In this document: positions 1 through 6,940 of the stretch, piece after piece
Layout of the letters: every line of letters starts with the position of its first letter
Position numbering within the stretch: the first letter of the stretch is position 1
Assembly: GCA_012729935.1 (NCBI GenBank)
Contig: JAAYBY010000049.1
Span: 1 to 21,418, forward strand
From: Clostridiaceae bacterium
GTDB lineage: Bacteria; Bacillota; Clostridia; Saccharofermentanales; UBA5734
Direction of reading: 5' to 3'
DNA: 21,418 bases
Translations under genes and position numbers: made by a program
Notes under the pieces: generated by a model
What the model was told of the DNA's origin: nothing
What the model saw: the letters and a program-made list of their open reading frames with translations, nothing else
Database searches by the model: none

Positions 1-734
1 CGCGTCAGTTCCTGTCCGTACAACGGCAGAGCTGCTTCAAAGCGAAGCGTGTCACGGGCACCAAGCCCTGCCGGAGTCAGTCCGGATGACTGACCGGCAT
101 CCATAATCTGATCCCACAGAAAAGCCGCATGTCCGGCATCCATATAGCATTCAAATCCATCTTCACCGGTATAGCCGGTTCGTGACAGCAAGACAGGCCG
201 GCCGGCCAGCTTCAGATCATTGACAAATCTGAAAAAGCGAACGGAATCCAGCGGGGTATCCGTCAGCTGTTGTAAAATCTGTTCGGCCAGCGGCCCCTGT
301 ACAGCGAGTTGGGCGATTTCGTCTGACTGGTTCAGCAATGAAACCTGTCCGCTCAGATGATCCCGGATCCATATTTCATCAATTCCCGTGTTGGACGCGT
401 TGACGACCAGCAGCCAGCGTTGCTGTGAAAATCGATAGAGCAGCAGATCATCAATCACACCACCCGTTTCTGTGCACATTGGAGAATAAATTGCCTGTCC
501 ATCTTTCGCTCGGGTGAGATCATTGGTAACCAGCCGCTGCAGATTATCCAATGCGTCCGGTCCCTCGACCAGGAGCTCTCCCATATGTGACACATCGAAT
601 AATCCGGCTCTCTCACGAACAGCACGATGCTCTTCAAGGATCCCGAGATATTGCACGGGGAGTGACCAGCCGAAAAAATCGATTAATTTACCGCTAGCTT
701 CCTGATGTTTCTGATACAGCGGAGTCTGTTTCAT
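1..734 (-). CDS. gcvT: Aminomethyltransferase (glycine cleavage system T protein), 3' end beyond window
   Basis: GcvT takes the aminomethyl group from the lipoylated H protein and passes the methylene to tetrahydrofolate, releasing ammonia, in the cytoplasmic glycine cleavage complex. Reading leftward from an ATG at 734, the protein starts MKQTPLYQKHQEASGKLIDF and continues with the family hallmarks FDVSHMGE, VTNDLT (the Asp of the folate-site region), SRTGYTGEDGFE and GARDTLRFEAALPLYGQEL. About 244 codons are present of the roughly 360 usual, so only the C-terminal third is missing, cut by the window edge. The start is set by a GGAGG sequence nine bases upstream (744-748). The gene lies behind its own promoter, tandem glycine riboswitch and intrinsic terminator, so expression should respond to glycine. 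One small oddity is HQEASGK where most homologues have Gly-Gly-Lys. Identification is very secure. Confidence 0.96.
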   Translation of the reverse strand, partial: MKQTPLYQKHQEASGKLIDFFGWSLPVQYLGILEEHRAVRERAGLFDVSHMGELLVEGPDALDNLQRLVTNDLTRAKDGQAIYSPMCTETGGVIDDLLLYRFSQQRWLLVVNASNTGIDEIWIRDHLSGQVSLLNQSDEIAQLAVQGPLAEQILQQLTDTPLDSVRFFRFVNDLKLAGRPVLLSRTGYTGEDGFECYMDAGHAAFLWDQIMDAGQSSGLTPAGLGARDTLRFEAALPLYGQELT

Positions 735-810
735 ACTGTAAACCTCCAGTTCCGGTTTAAGTCTTTTTAATCCATGCTTGATCAGCAGTGTCTCACTGTC
801 ACCCTGATTT

Positions 811-850
811 CGAAGAAAAAGGAAGACGACCAGCAATAGTGTCATCTTCC
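811..850 (-). terminator. Intrinsic terminator of the glycine riboswitch expression platform
   Basis: On the minus strand a 10-bp stem (GGAAGATGAC with GTCGTCTTCC, one T-G wobble) encloses a 10-base loop and is followed by TTTTT. It sits between the second glycine aptamer and the gcvT start. The first G of the stem (position 850) is also the last base of the aptamer II P1 helix, so the two structures meet directly. In known gcvT riboswitches glycine binding favours read-through; that direction is taken from the family and is not proven here. Confidence 0.85.
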
Positions 851-1027
851 TCTGTTTCGAAACCTGAGAGATTCATCCCCTTTATACATGGGGTTTGCTC
901 CTTCGGTGCCATTGCTGGCTTTTCAGAGTCATGTCCGAATACGGTCCTTTTGCCTGAAAGATTCACGCGACCTGTGACACAGTCTGCTTACTTCTTCGGC
1001 GCTTGTTGCCAAGTCTCTTCCGTATTC
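850..1027 (-). promoter_or_regulatory. Tandem glycine riboswitch (two aptamers) upstream of gcvT
   Basis: Read on the minus strand, aptamer I covers 1027-937 and is closed by a perfect 8-bp P1 helix (GAATACGG at 1027-1020 with CCGTATTC at 944-937). It contains the conserved GCCGAAGAAGTAA and CTTTCAGGCAAAAGGAC segments. Aptamer II follows directly (about 928-850), with P1 formed by CTCTG (928-924) and CAGAG (854-850), and carries CACCGAAGGAGCAAA and the CTCTCAGG segment. After CTCTCAGG aptamer II has TTTCGAAA in place of the usual AAAAGGAC. This two-aptamer layout is the classic glycine riboswitch, which senses glycine and controls glycine cleavage genes. Confidence 0.95.
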
Positions 1028-1057
1028 ATCTGCCATACCCGATTCAATTGTGCCTTC

Positions 1058-1086
1058 ATTGTAGCGAATCAGGTTTCTGTTGGCAA
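1058..1086 (-). promoter_or_regulatory. Sigma-A type promoter for the gcvT transcript
   Basis: On the minus strand TTGCCA (1086-1081) and TACAAT (1063-1058) are separated by exactly 17 bases. Transcription would start near 1051, just ahead of riboswitch aptamer I. The site lies directly after the pntB stop codon, so gcvT is expressed independently of the transhydrogenase genes. Confidence 0.8.
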
Positions 1087-1100
1087 TAGAAATTGAATGG

Positions 1101-2567
1101 TTATTCAGTTTGCTGAAGGGCTGTGATGAGCGTTGTCACAGTTTGTGCCGCATCTCCCATCAACAGCGTTGCATGGTGATGATCCTGATACAACGGGTTG
1201 TCGACACCGGCGTATCCCGGCTTCAAATCATAATTACAGATAATCAGGTGTTTTGCCTGTCCAACATCGAGTACCGGCATACCATAGATGGGCGTACCTT
1301 CAGCTGTATTCGCCGCCGGATTGACAACATCGTTGGCGCCGATAATCAGGGCGACATCGCAGGCAGCAAATTCCGGGTTGATCGTATCCATCTCATACAG
1401 TTGCTCATACGGTATGTCGACCTCGCACAGCAAGACGTTCATATGGCCGGGCATTCGGCCGGCTACCGGATGAATTGCGAAGCGGACGCGGGCGCCCTGC
1501 CCTTCGAGTATGTCCGTCAGTTGGCGGACTGCCTCCTGGGCCTGAGCCAGCGCCATGCCGTAACCGGGCACAATGATGACGTCCTGAGCGTTCTGCAGAT
1601 GGCCAACGGCTTCTTCGTATGGATCAGCTGATGCAGCATCGTCCGTTTCAGCAGGAGTCTCCTCAGGACCAGTCTCATCCACAATCGGATGTCCCGAGGG
1701 TTGATCCGCCTCTGACGGCCGGTTCACAACTTGTGTCTGTTGCTCTGTCCGGGTACCGTGAGCGGTTTGTCCAAGCAAAATCGATTTGAGTGACCGGTTC
1801 ATGGCGCGACACATCATTTGTGTCAACAGAAGGCCGGATGCACCCACGACCGAACCGGCTACAACCAGCAGATAGTTTTCGATGACCATGCCGGCGATTG
1901 AACCGGCAACACCGGACAGCGCGTTCAGCAGTGATATGGTGATCGGCATATCAGCACCGCCGACACGCAGAGCCATAACGATCCCAAACAAGCTTCCCAG
2001 CAATAAGAACCCGATCATGCTCACTGATGAACGGATCAAATTCATGGCAGACAGCGGTATGGCCGCAGCCGTCAGAAGCAGCAAAACTCCTGTGATTACA
2101 GCGTGTCCGGGAAGAACAACCGGTTTTTGAGTCATGAGCTGCTGTAGCTTTGCAGCCGCGATCATGCTGCCGGTAAATGTCACTGCGCCGACAGCCAGTG
2201 CGAGAGCAGCCGTAATCGTCAAAAACGCGTTCGGCTGTCCGCTCTGCTGCCAGGCAATAATGGCGATTAAAGCGGAGGACGCACCACCAAATCCATTCAG
2301 CAGAGCAACCGTCTGCGGCATGTGAATCATCTTCACCCGCCAGGCGAGCAATAAACCGATCAGCAAACCGATCAACAGACAAATCCACAGCCCCATCAGA
2401 TCGATTATACCTGAGTGCCACATCGTCAGAAGAATTGCCAGCAATGCGCTGACCGCACTGATCCGGTTGCCCAGAACAGCAGTTTGAACGCGGCTCATCA
2501 GACTGATTCCAGCCAGTATTCCGAGAACCAACACAGCGGATGCCACATAAAAGACCGTATCAGTCAT
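1101..2567 (-). CDS. pntB: Proton-translocating NAD(P) transhydrogenase subunit beta (PntB), with altered NADP-phosphate site
   Basis: PntB carries the membrane domain II (about residues 5-260, many hydrophobic helices including VALLNGFGG) and the cytosolic domain III (about 318-488) of the enzyme that couples hydride transfer between NAD(H) and NADP(H) to proton flow. Domain III motifs are intact: PGYGMALAQAQ (334-344), HPVAGRMPGHMNVLL (366-380), GANDVVNPAA (410-419) and GYAGVDNPLY (451-460). However, the position of the canonical Lys-Arg-Ser that grips the 2'-phosphate of NADP(H) reads Asn445-Tyr446-Asp447. An acidic linker of about 50 residues (270-318) joins the domains. The start is the ATG at 2567 with AGGTGA upstream; a longer open frame to 2630 adds only sequence overlapping pntAB. 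It overlaps pntAB by 8 bases, implying coupled translation. The 488 residues are near the usual length of about 460. Confidence 0.93.
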   Translation of the reverse strand: MTDTVFYVASAVLVLGILAGISLMSRVQTAVLGNRISAVSALLAILLTMWHSGIIDLMGLWICLLIGLLIGLLLAWRVKMIHMPQTVALLNGFGGASSALIAIIAWQQSGQPNAFLTITAALALAVGAVTFTGSMIAAAKLQQLMTQKPVVLPGHAVITGVLLLLTAAAIPLSAMNLIRSSVSMIGFLLLGSLFGIVMALRVGGADMPITISLLNALSGVAGSIAGMVIENYLLVVAGSVVGASGLLLTQMMCRAMNRSLKSILLGQTAHGTRTEQQTQVVNRPSEADQPSGHPIVDETGPEETPAETDDAASADPYEEAVGHLQNAQDVIIVPGYGMALAQAQEAVRQLTDILEGQGARVRFAIHPVAGRMPGHMNVLLCEVDIPYEQLYEMDTINPEFAACDVALIIGANDVVNPAANTAEGTPIYGMPVLDVGQAKHLIICNYDLKPGYAGVDNPLYQDHHHATLLMGDAAQTVTTLITALQQTE

Positions 2568-2862
2568 GTGAATCACCTGCCTTTGCCTTTTTGCTGCGGA
2601 AGAAGCGCAGCATTCGTTCTGTAACACCAAAACCGCCGGCTACATTTATCATCGCGAGAATTATCGCAAGGTAGCCAAGCCATCGACTGCCGGTGCCGGC
2701 AGCGGCAGCTGCTGTTCCCAGCGCGCCCAGAACAGCAAGACCGGACAAGGCGTTCATACCGGACATGAGCGGTGTATGAAGCAGCGTCGGCACCTGCCCG
2801 ATTAAACGATAGCCAATCAGGGCAAAGACAATAAACAATCCGATAATTAACGCAGGATGCAT
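2560..2862 (-). CDS. pntAB: NAD(P) transhydrogenase subunit alpha part 2 (PntAB), membrane subunit
   Basis: This is the small integral-membrane subunit found where the alpha chain is split in two, as in Rhodospirillum rubrum. It supplies part of the proton-conducting domain II. The 100-residue product has about three hydrophobic segments (near 4-26, 32-56 and 59-80) and the family signature TPLMSGMNALSG (30-41), followed by GFGVTERML and a basic tail. AAGGAG precedes the ATG by eight bases. It begins 19 bases after pntAA and overlaps pntB by eight bases, so the three genes form one tight operon that should produce equal amounts of the subunits. Length and motifs are normal. Confidence 0.95.
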   Translation of the reverse strand: MHPALIIGLFIVFALIGYRLIGQVPTLLHTPLMSGMNALSGLAVLGALGTAAAAAGTGSRWLGYLAIILAMINVAGGFGVTERMLRFFRSKKAKAGDSHD

Positions 2863-2881
2863 GATCAGAACTCCTTCTTGG

Positions 2882-4042
2882 TTATGATTCGTTCATCGCC
2901 TCAAGGGCGGCTTCATGAACAATGGCTCCGTCAATCGTTGTCAGAATAGACGCCGTAATCTCATCCGTCCGATCCAGTTTGATCGCTTTATTTTCAGTCA
3001 GATAATGCAACAGGTTGACACAGTTTCTGGCAAACAGCCAGGTGGAGCTTACTGGAAGCATACCGGGGATATTCTTGATGCCATGGATGGTTATCTGATT
3101 CTCGACAATGGTCTCGCCTGGCTGTGTCACCGCGCAGTTACCTCCCTGATCGATCGAAATATCAACGATCACAGAACCAGGTTTCATGCCGGCCACCATC
3201 TCACGCGTCAGCAGCACAGGCGCTTTCTGGCTGGGAACCAGTGCGGAACAAAAAACGATGTCTTTGTCTTTGATCGCTTCCTGCAAAACAGCCCGTTCAC
3301 GCTGCAGCCATTCAGATGGCAGACGTCTTGCATAGCCGCCTGTTCCGACCGCCAGATCAGTGGGGACACCGGTCTCGATCAAACGCGCACCAAGGCTTTT
3401 CGCCTGCTCGGCAGCATCCGGGCGAATGTCAACGGCCGATACGACAGCACCGAGTCGCTTGGCTGTAGCGATTGCCTGAAGTCCTGCGACGCCGGCACCG
3501 ATCACCAGAACCTGAGCCGGCTTGATCATACCAACCGCGCTGAATATCTGCGGCATAAAAATCCCAAGATCTTCGGCTGCCAGCAGCATGCCCTTATAAC
3601 CGGCGCATGTGCTCATCGAGGTCAAGGCATCCATATTCTGGGCACGGGATATTCGTGGAATTCCATCAAGTGTCAAACCTGTAATCTGCTTTTCTGCCAT
3701 TTTTCGAATCATGTCGTGGTTGACCGGAGATGCCGGATGCAGAAACGCGATGATAATCTGTCCGGGATGCATCAGATCAATCTCAGAGCAGCCGTATGTC
3801 TCGTTGAACTGCGGTTCTTTGACCTTGAGAATGATATCCGCGCGCGCATAAAGATCAGCAGCTTCAGCCACTATCTCAGCCCCAACCCCGATATAAGCTT
3901 CGTCCGGGATAAAAGCACCGTCTCCGGCCTTTTCCTCGACAAGAACCTCATACCCATCAGCAACCATTGTTGCCACTGTTTCCGGGATCGCTGCTACGCG
4001 ACGTTCTCCGTGCATGATTTCTGTAGGAATACCAATGATCAT
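2882..4042 (-). CDS. pntAA: NAD(P) transhydrogenase subunit alpha part 1 (PntAA), NAD(H)-binding domain I
   Basis: PntAA is the soluble domain I, which binds NAD(H) and exchanges hydride with domain III of PntB; it is related to alanine dehydrogenase. The 386 residues match the split-subunit length (about 380). Visible motifs are the N-terminal GIPTEIMHGERRVAAIPE (4-21), SRAQNMDALTSMS (132-144; Arg and Gln of the nicotinamide site), the Rossmann loop IGAGVAGLQA (181-190) ending at acidic Asp205 in VSAVDIR, and VDISIDQGGN. Asp205 fits preference for NAD. GGGTGA precedes the ATG. The gene is 80 bases downstream of the Lrp-type regulator with no clear terminator between, so it may be cotranscribed or have its own weak promoter. 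No defect is seen in this subunit, in contrast to PntB. Confidence 0.95.
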   Translation of the reverse strand: MIIGIPTEIMHGERRVAAIPETVATMVADGYEVLVEEKAGDGAFIPDEAYIGVGAEIVAEAADLYARADIILKVKEPQFNETYGCSEIDLMHPGQIIIAFLHPASPVNHDMIRKMAEKQITGLTLDGIPRISRAQNMDALTSMSTCAGYKGMLLAAEDLGIFMPQIFSAVGMIKPAQVLVIGAGVAGLQAIATAKRLGAVVSAVDIRPDAAEQAKSLGARLIETGVPTDLAVGTGGYARRLPSEWLQRERAVLQEAIKDKDIVFCSALVPSQKAPVLLTREMVAGMKPGSVIVDISIDQGGNCAVTQPGETIVENQITIHGIKNIPGMLPVSSTWLFARNCVNLLHYLTENKAIKLDRTDEITASILTTIDGAIVHEAALEAMNES

Positions 4043-4122
4043 TTAATTCACCCTTTTCTATGCAAATTTTTTATTTAGTATCGCAAGGATGTACTCGCCC
4101 GGCGGCGGTTTCAAAGAAATAT

Positions 4123-4575
4123 TCAAACAGTCTCGGGAAGAACAGAGACATCCTGCTTCAGCGTCGACAAAACAACCAGTGTTTTAGTTAACGAAACACC
4201 TTTGATACTTTTGATTGTATTGAGGACAGCTTCGAGAGACTGTGTTGAATCCGTTACAACTTTTAGCAGAAAATCGAAATCACCGGTAATGTAATGACAT
4301 TCAGTCAAGCGCTTATCCTGAGCAATGCATTCGACGAAACCGTCATTATATTTAGGGTGTTCAAGGCTGACAGAAATAAAGGCAGTCAGATCCTTGTTGA
4401 TTTTTTTTGCATCCAGCAAAACCGTATATTGTTTGATCACACCCTGCGTTTCCAGTTTACGGATTCGTTCCAGAACAGCTGATACGGAAAGGTTGACCTG
4501 CTCTCCGACAGCAGACGCAGCCATGCGCGCGTTCGATCGCAGACAATCAAGAATTTTGACATCTGTTGCGTCCAT
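4123..4575 (-). CDS. Lrp/AsnC-family transcriptional regulator
   Basis: The 150-residue protein has the standard two-part structure: an N-terminal winged helix-turn-helix (about 1-50: DVKILDCLRSNAR, then the recognition helix around VNLSVSAVLERIRKLE and GVIKQY) and a C-terminal RAM ligand-binding domain (about 65-145, with YITGDFDFLLKVV). Such proteins form dimers to octamers, bind amino acids or related effectors, and often regulate themselves and a neighbouring gene. AAGGAGG lies well placed before the ATG. Its own promoter (4602-4629) is followed upstream by two AT-rich palindromes that could be its operators. It sits directly ahead of pntAA-pntAB-pntB, so control of the transhydrogenase is a reasonable inference, interesting because PntAA is homologous to alanine dehydrogenase, a common Lrp-family target. 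Confidence 0.92.
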   Translation of the reverse strand: MDATDVKILDCLRSNARMAASAVGEQVNLSVSAVLERIRKLETQGVIKQYTVLLDAKKINKDLTAFISVSLEHPKYNDGFVECIAQDKRLTECHYITGDFDFLLKVVTDSTQSLEAVLNTIKSIKGVSLTKTLVVLSTLKQDVSVLPETV

Positions 4576-4601
4576 GAATACGCCTCCTTTCCGATGCTTT
4601 C

Positions 4602-4629
4602 ATCATAGCACCTCTCGAAAAAGAGTAAA
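4602..4629 (-). promoter_or_regulatory. Predicted promoter of the Lrp-type regulator
   Basis: On the minus strand TTTACT (4629-4624) and TATGAT (4607-4602) are 16 bases apart, placing the start of transcription close to the AAGGAGG ribosome site. The -35 element abuts an AT-rich palindrome (4631-4667). Confidence 0.6.
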
Positions 4630-4630
4630 G

Positions 4631-4667
4631 TATATCGGATAATATTCCGCAAATATTATTGTATATA
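4631..4667. repeat. Imperfect AT-rich palindrome, candidate Lrp-type operator
   Basis: A perfect 8-bp inverted repeat, ATAATATT (4639-4646) and AATATTAT (4652-4659) around CCGCA, is extended after three mismatches by TATAT (4631-4635) and ATATA (4663-4667). It lies immediately upstream of the predicted -35 of the Lrp-family gene. AT-rich dyads are typical binding sites of this family; the link to this regulator is inferred. Confidence 0.55.
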
Positions 4668-4670
4668 GGT

Positions 4671-4687
4671 TATTTTACGCTAAAATA
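4671..4687. repeat. Perfect 17-bp AT-rich palindrome, second candidate operator
   Basis: TATTTTA (4671-4677), CGC, TAAAATA (4681-4687) is a perfect dyad. Its centre (4679) is 30 bases from the centre of the neighbouring palindrome (4649), close to three helical turns, so both could face the same side of DNA. It ends four bases before the stop codon of the penicillin-binding protein gene and is too AT-rich to act as a strong terminator. Confidence 0.5.
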
Positions 4688-4691
4688 TCAC

Positions 4692-6827
4692 TTATTCCAG
4701 AATAATAGCGTCCATCGCCTGTTTGACCAGAGGTACGACATAATGGCTGCCGCCTCGTTCCTTGACGTCTTCAATCATCATGGCGATTACACACTGCGGT
4801 TGATCCACACTCATCGCGACGAACCATCCGTTTTCTTCAGCTTCCGTGTCTTCATAACTTGCCTTCAATTCAGCCGTTCCCGTTTTTCCCAGCATACGAA
4901 CTGCGGCGGCTGGATTTGTATATCCGGTTCCTTCCGGACTTTCAACGTTTTCCAGCAGAATGTCCGTCAGGAGTCCAACATATTCAGACGGGATTGCCTG
5001 TCTGTTCCAGACAGATGCCAGATCTCCCTTTAGTTCCAGAACCGGCTTCATGACATCACCATCCGTTGCCAGCGCACCATAGGCAATCGCAATGTGCAGC
5101 GGGCTGGTTAACACCTCTCCTTGTCCATATCCGGTATCTGCCAGCAACACCTCCCGGCCCAGCCCGTTGTTCGACAGCTGGGAATCATAGAAGGGATAGT
5201 CGATCGGCAGCGGTTCACCGATGCCGAACAAGCGTGCTCCTGCTTCTAAAGTTTCGGCACCAATCCTCAGTGCCTGCTGCGCGAAATAAATATTGTCCGA
5301 ATAAACGAGCGCATCTCTTAGGGTCACCGGGCGGCCGATGTCCTTGACCCGTGTGACATGATAGTCTCCCCAGCCTGCACTTTTCTGCCAGCGTTTTCCA
5401 TCGATCGGCAGTGCTTCATCCGGAATTGTCACGCCGGCCTTCAAGCCAACTGAAGCTGTAATCAGCTTAAAAACCGACCCCGGGGCATAGGTCATTTTAA
5501 ACCTGTTTTGAAAATAACTCTTCTCAGCTGTATTCCAGCTTTCCTGAACGACATCCGGAACATACGTCTGCAGATAGTTGGGATCAAAAGAAGGGCTGCT
5601 GACCAGAGCCAGAATTTCTCCGCTCACTGGATCAATAGCAGCCGCGGCTCCGGCGTCTTCTTTCATTTGATTGTATAACTTGATCTGGGTTGTGACGTCC
5701 ATCGCCAGCGTTATTGTTTCACCATTGACGGCTTCCTGACGCGATATGATGTCTTTGAGCTGCCCGCTTTCGCCATCGACGATTATAATTTCACCACCGC
5801 GTTTTCCCCGCAGTCGCTCTTCATAAACCTGCTCAAGCCCCATCTTCCCGATTTTGTCCCAGGGTGTATACCCCTGGCCTTCTCGTTTAGCAAGCTCTTC
5901 TGCCGTTATCGGCCCGATATATCCGATCAGCAGGCCGGCCGCTTCACCGGCCGGATAGACCCGCCCCTGAATTTTCTGGTATAACACACCGTCAATCTGA
6001 GTCAATTCCGCTGCCAGATCATTTGCGCCGGAGGGCAGCGTGACGATCGGGTAAAACCATTCCGGCTGATCGGCTGATTCAAAAATAGAACGAATTTTTT
6101 CTTCCGAAATGCCCAGTCGCTCAGCCATTAATGGTATCGCTTCTTCATGAACCGGCCCGAATTTCCCAGGAGCGATGCCAATGCTGATCAATTCACCGTT
6201 GACAGCCAGTCCATGCTGATTACGGTCATAAATCTCACCACGCTGCGGGTTCAGAACTTTCGCCTGCACCTTATCGCCGGACTGCATATTGGGGAAAATC
6301 AACTTTTCGCTCCAGTCAATGCGCCAATGAGGACCGGCAGTCGTATCTTCGAGCCGCAGCTCCGCCTGATAATCTGTTAAAGAGACGGTGCCGGCAAGTG
6401 TATTCATCTGAACAGAAAAGGGAATCAATTTGCTCTGCTCATCCGCAATGATCAGCGGACTTGATTCATCTGTCTGGATCCGCTCAACGTGTAAATCGCT
6501 GGCCTCGATACCTGAAAAAATATTTTGATAACGGGTGATAAATGCTTCTTCACTAACGGCTGCCTGCGCATCACTTGACAACAGACCGTACATCGACCGG
6601 TAATCATCGGACATCCAGTAGCGCGCAAACTGATCAAAAACATCTTCGGCTTTTTCCTGAGATTGCACTGTGGTCGTCTCTGTTGATGATGTCGATCCAG
6701 ATTGATCGATCGTTTCACCGGATTCGGCGGGGCCTTTTCGACAGCCAACACCCATGGCCAGCATCGTAATCAGTAGAATCAAGGCGACCAGCACAAACCC
6801 GTTCATTCTTTGTTTTCCAGGACTCAT
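4692..6827 (-). CDS. pbpC: Class B penicillin-binding protein, PbpC/MecA-like transpeptidase
   Basis: This D,D-transpeptidase should cross-link peptidoglycan outside the membrane. Residues 1-30 form a hydrophobic export segment ending GVGC at Cys29, a weak lipobox, so it is either a lipoprotein or membrane anchored. Then come a Ser/Thr-rich spacer, an NTF2-like MecA_N domain (about 60-180), the dimerisation domain beginning LNPQRGEIYDRN (192-203), and the transpeptidase domain with all three active-site motifs: Ser451-Val-Phe-Lys454, Ser510-Asp-Asn512 and Lys648-Thr-Gly650. The stretch DNIYFAQQAL and the C-terminal RGGSHYVVPLVK closely resemble Bacillus PBP3 (PbpC). Its 711 residues fit the family. 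GGAGG lies ahead of the ATG and an extended -10 lies further upstream; it appears monocistronic. PbpC/MecA relatives can have low affinity for beta-lactams, but that cannot be read from sequence. Confidence 0.9.
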   Translation of the reverse strand: MSPGKQRMNGFVLVALILLITMLAMGVGCRKGPAESGETIDQSGSTSSTETTTVQSQEKAEDVFDQFARYWMSDDYRSMYGLLSSDAQAAVSEEAFITRYQNIFSGIEASDLHVERIQTDESSPLIIADEQSKLIPFSVQMNTLAGTVSLTDYQAELRLEDTTAGPHWRIDWSEKLIFPNMQSGDKVQAKVLNPQRGEIYDRNQHGLAVNGELISIGIAPGKFGPVHEEAIPLMAERLGISEEKIRSIFESADQPEWFYPIVTLPSGANDLAAELTQIDGVLYQKIQGRVYPAGEAAGLLIGYIGPITAEELAKREGQGYTPWDKIGKMGLEQVYEERLRGKRGGEIIIVDGESGQLKDIISRQEAVNGETITLAMDVTTQIKLYNQMKEDAGAAAAIDPVSGEILALVSSPSFDPNYLQTYVPDVVQESWNTAEKSYFQNRFKMTYAPGSVFKLITASVGLKAGVTIPDEALPIDGKRWQKSAGWGDYHVTRVKDIGRPVTLRDALVYSDNIYFAQQALRIGAETLEAGARLFGIGEPLPIDYPFYDSQLSNNGLGREVLLADTGYGQGEVLTSPLHIAIAYGALATDGDVMKPVLELKGDLASVWNRQAIPSEYVGLLTDILLENVESPEGTGYTNPAAAVRMLGKTGTAELKASYEDTEAEENGWFVAMSVDQPQCVIAMMIEDVKERGGSHYVVPLVKQAMDAIILE

Positions 6828-6869
6828 CTGACACCTCCGAAATGATCCTGACGCTTGTTCTGACGCTTT

Positions 6870-6878
6870 ATTATATCA
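6870..6878 (-). promoter_or_regulatory. Extended -10 promoter element for the penicillin-binding protein gene
   Basis: TGATATAAT on the minus strand gives a perfect TATAAT with the TGn extension, but no convincing -35 is found 16-18 bases upstream. The leader contains a direct repeat of CTGACGC (plus strand, 6848-6854 and 6860-6866). Confidence 0.55.
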
Positions 6879-6917
6879 CAGGGACTTGTCAGTATAAGCG
6901 ATCGGCAGTTTCAGGCG

Positions 6918-6940
6918 ACAGATCCGACTAGTCGGTCTGT
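6918..6940. repeat. Hairpin around the MFS gene stop codon
   Basis: ACAGA-T-CCGAC and GTCGG-TCTGT form a near-perfect palindrome with a single bulged base; the core CCGACTAGTCGG (6924-6935) is perfect and contains the TAG stop of the MFS gene. No T tract follows on either strand, so it is not a standard intrinsic terminator. It could stabilise the 3' end of the transcript or bind a protein. Confidence 0.45.

Noticed and set aside
2915..4078. A 387-codon open frame on the plus strand opposite pntAA
   Set aside because: It lies wholly antisense to the well-conserved pntAA, its translation is rich in Cys, His, Arg and Asn with no recognisable motif, and no ribosome site was evident.
6848..6866. 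Direct repeat CTGACGC spaced by five bases in the penicillin-binding protein leader
   Set aside because: It is too short to distinguish from chance and no third copy was seen near the promoter.
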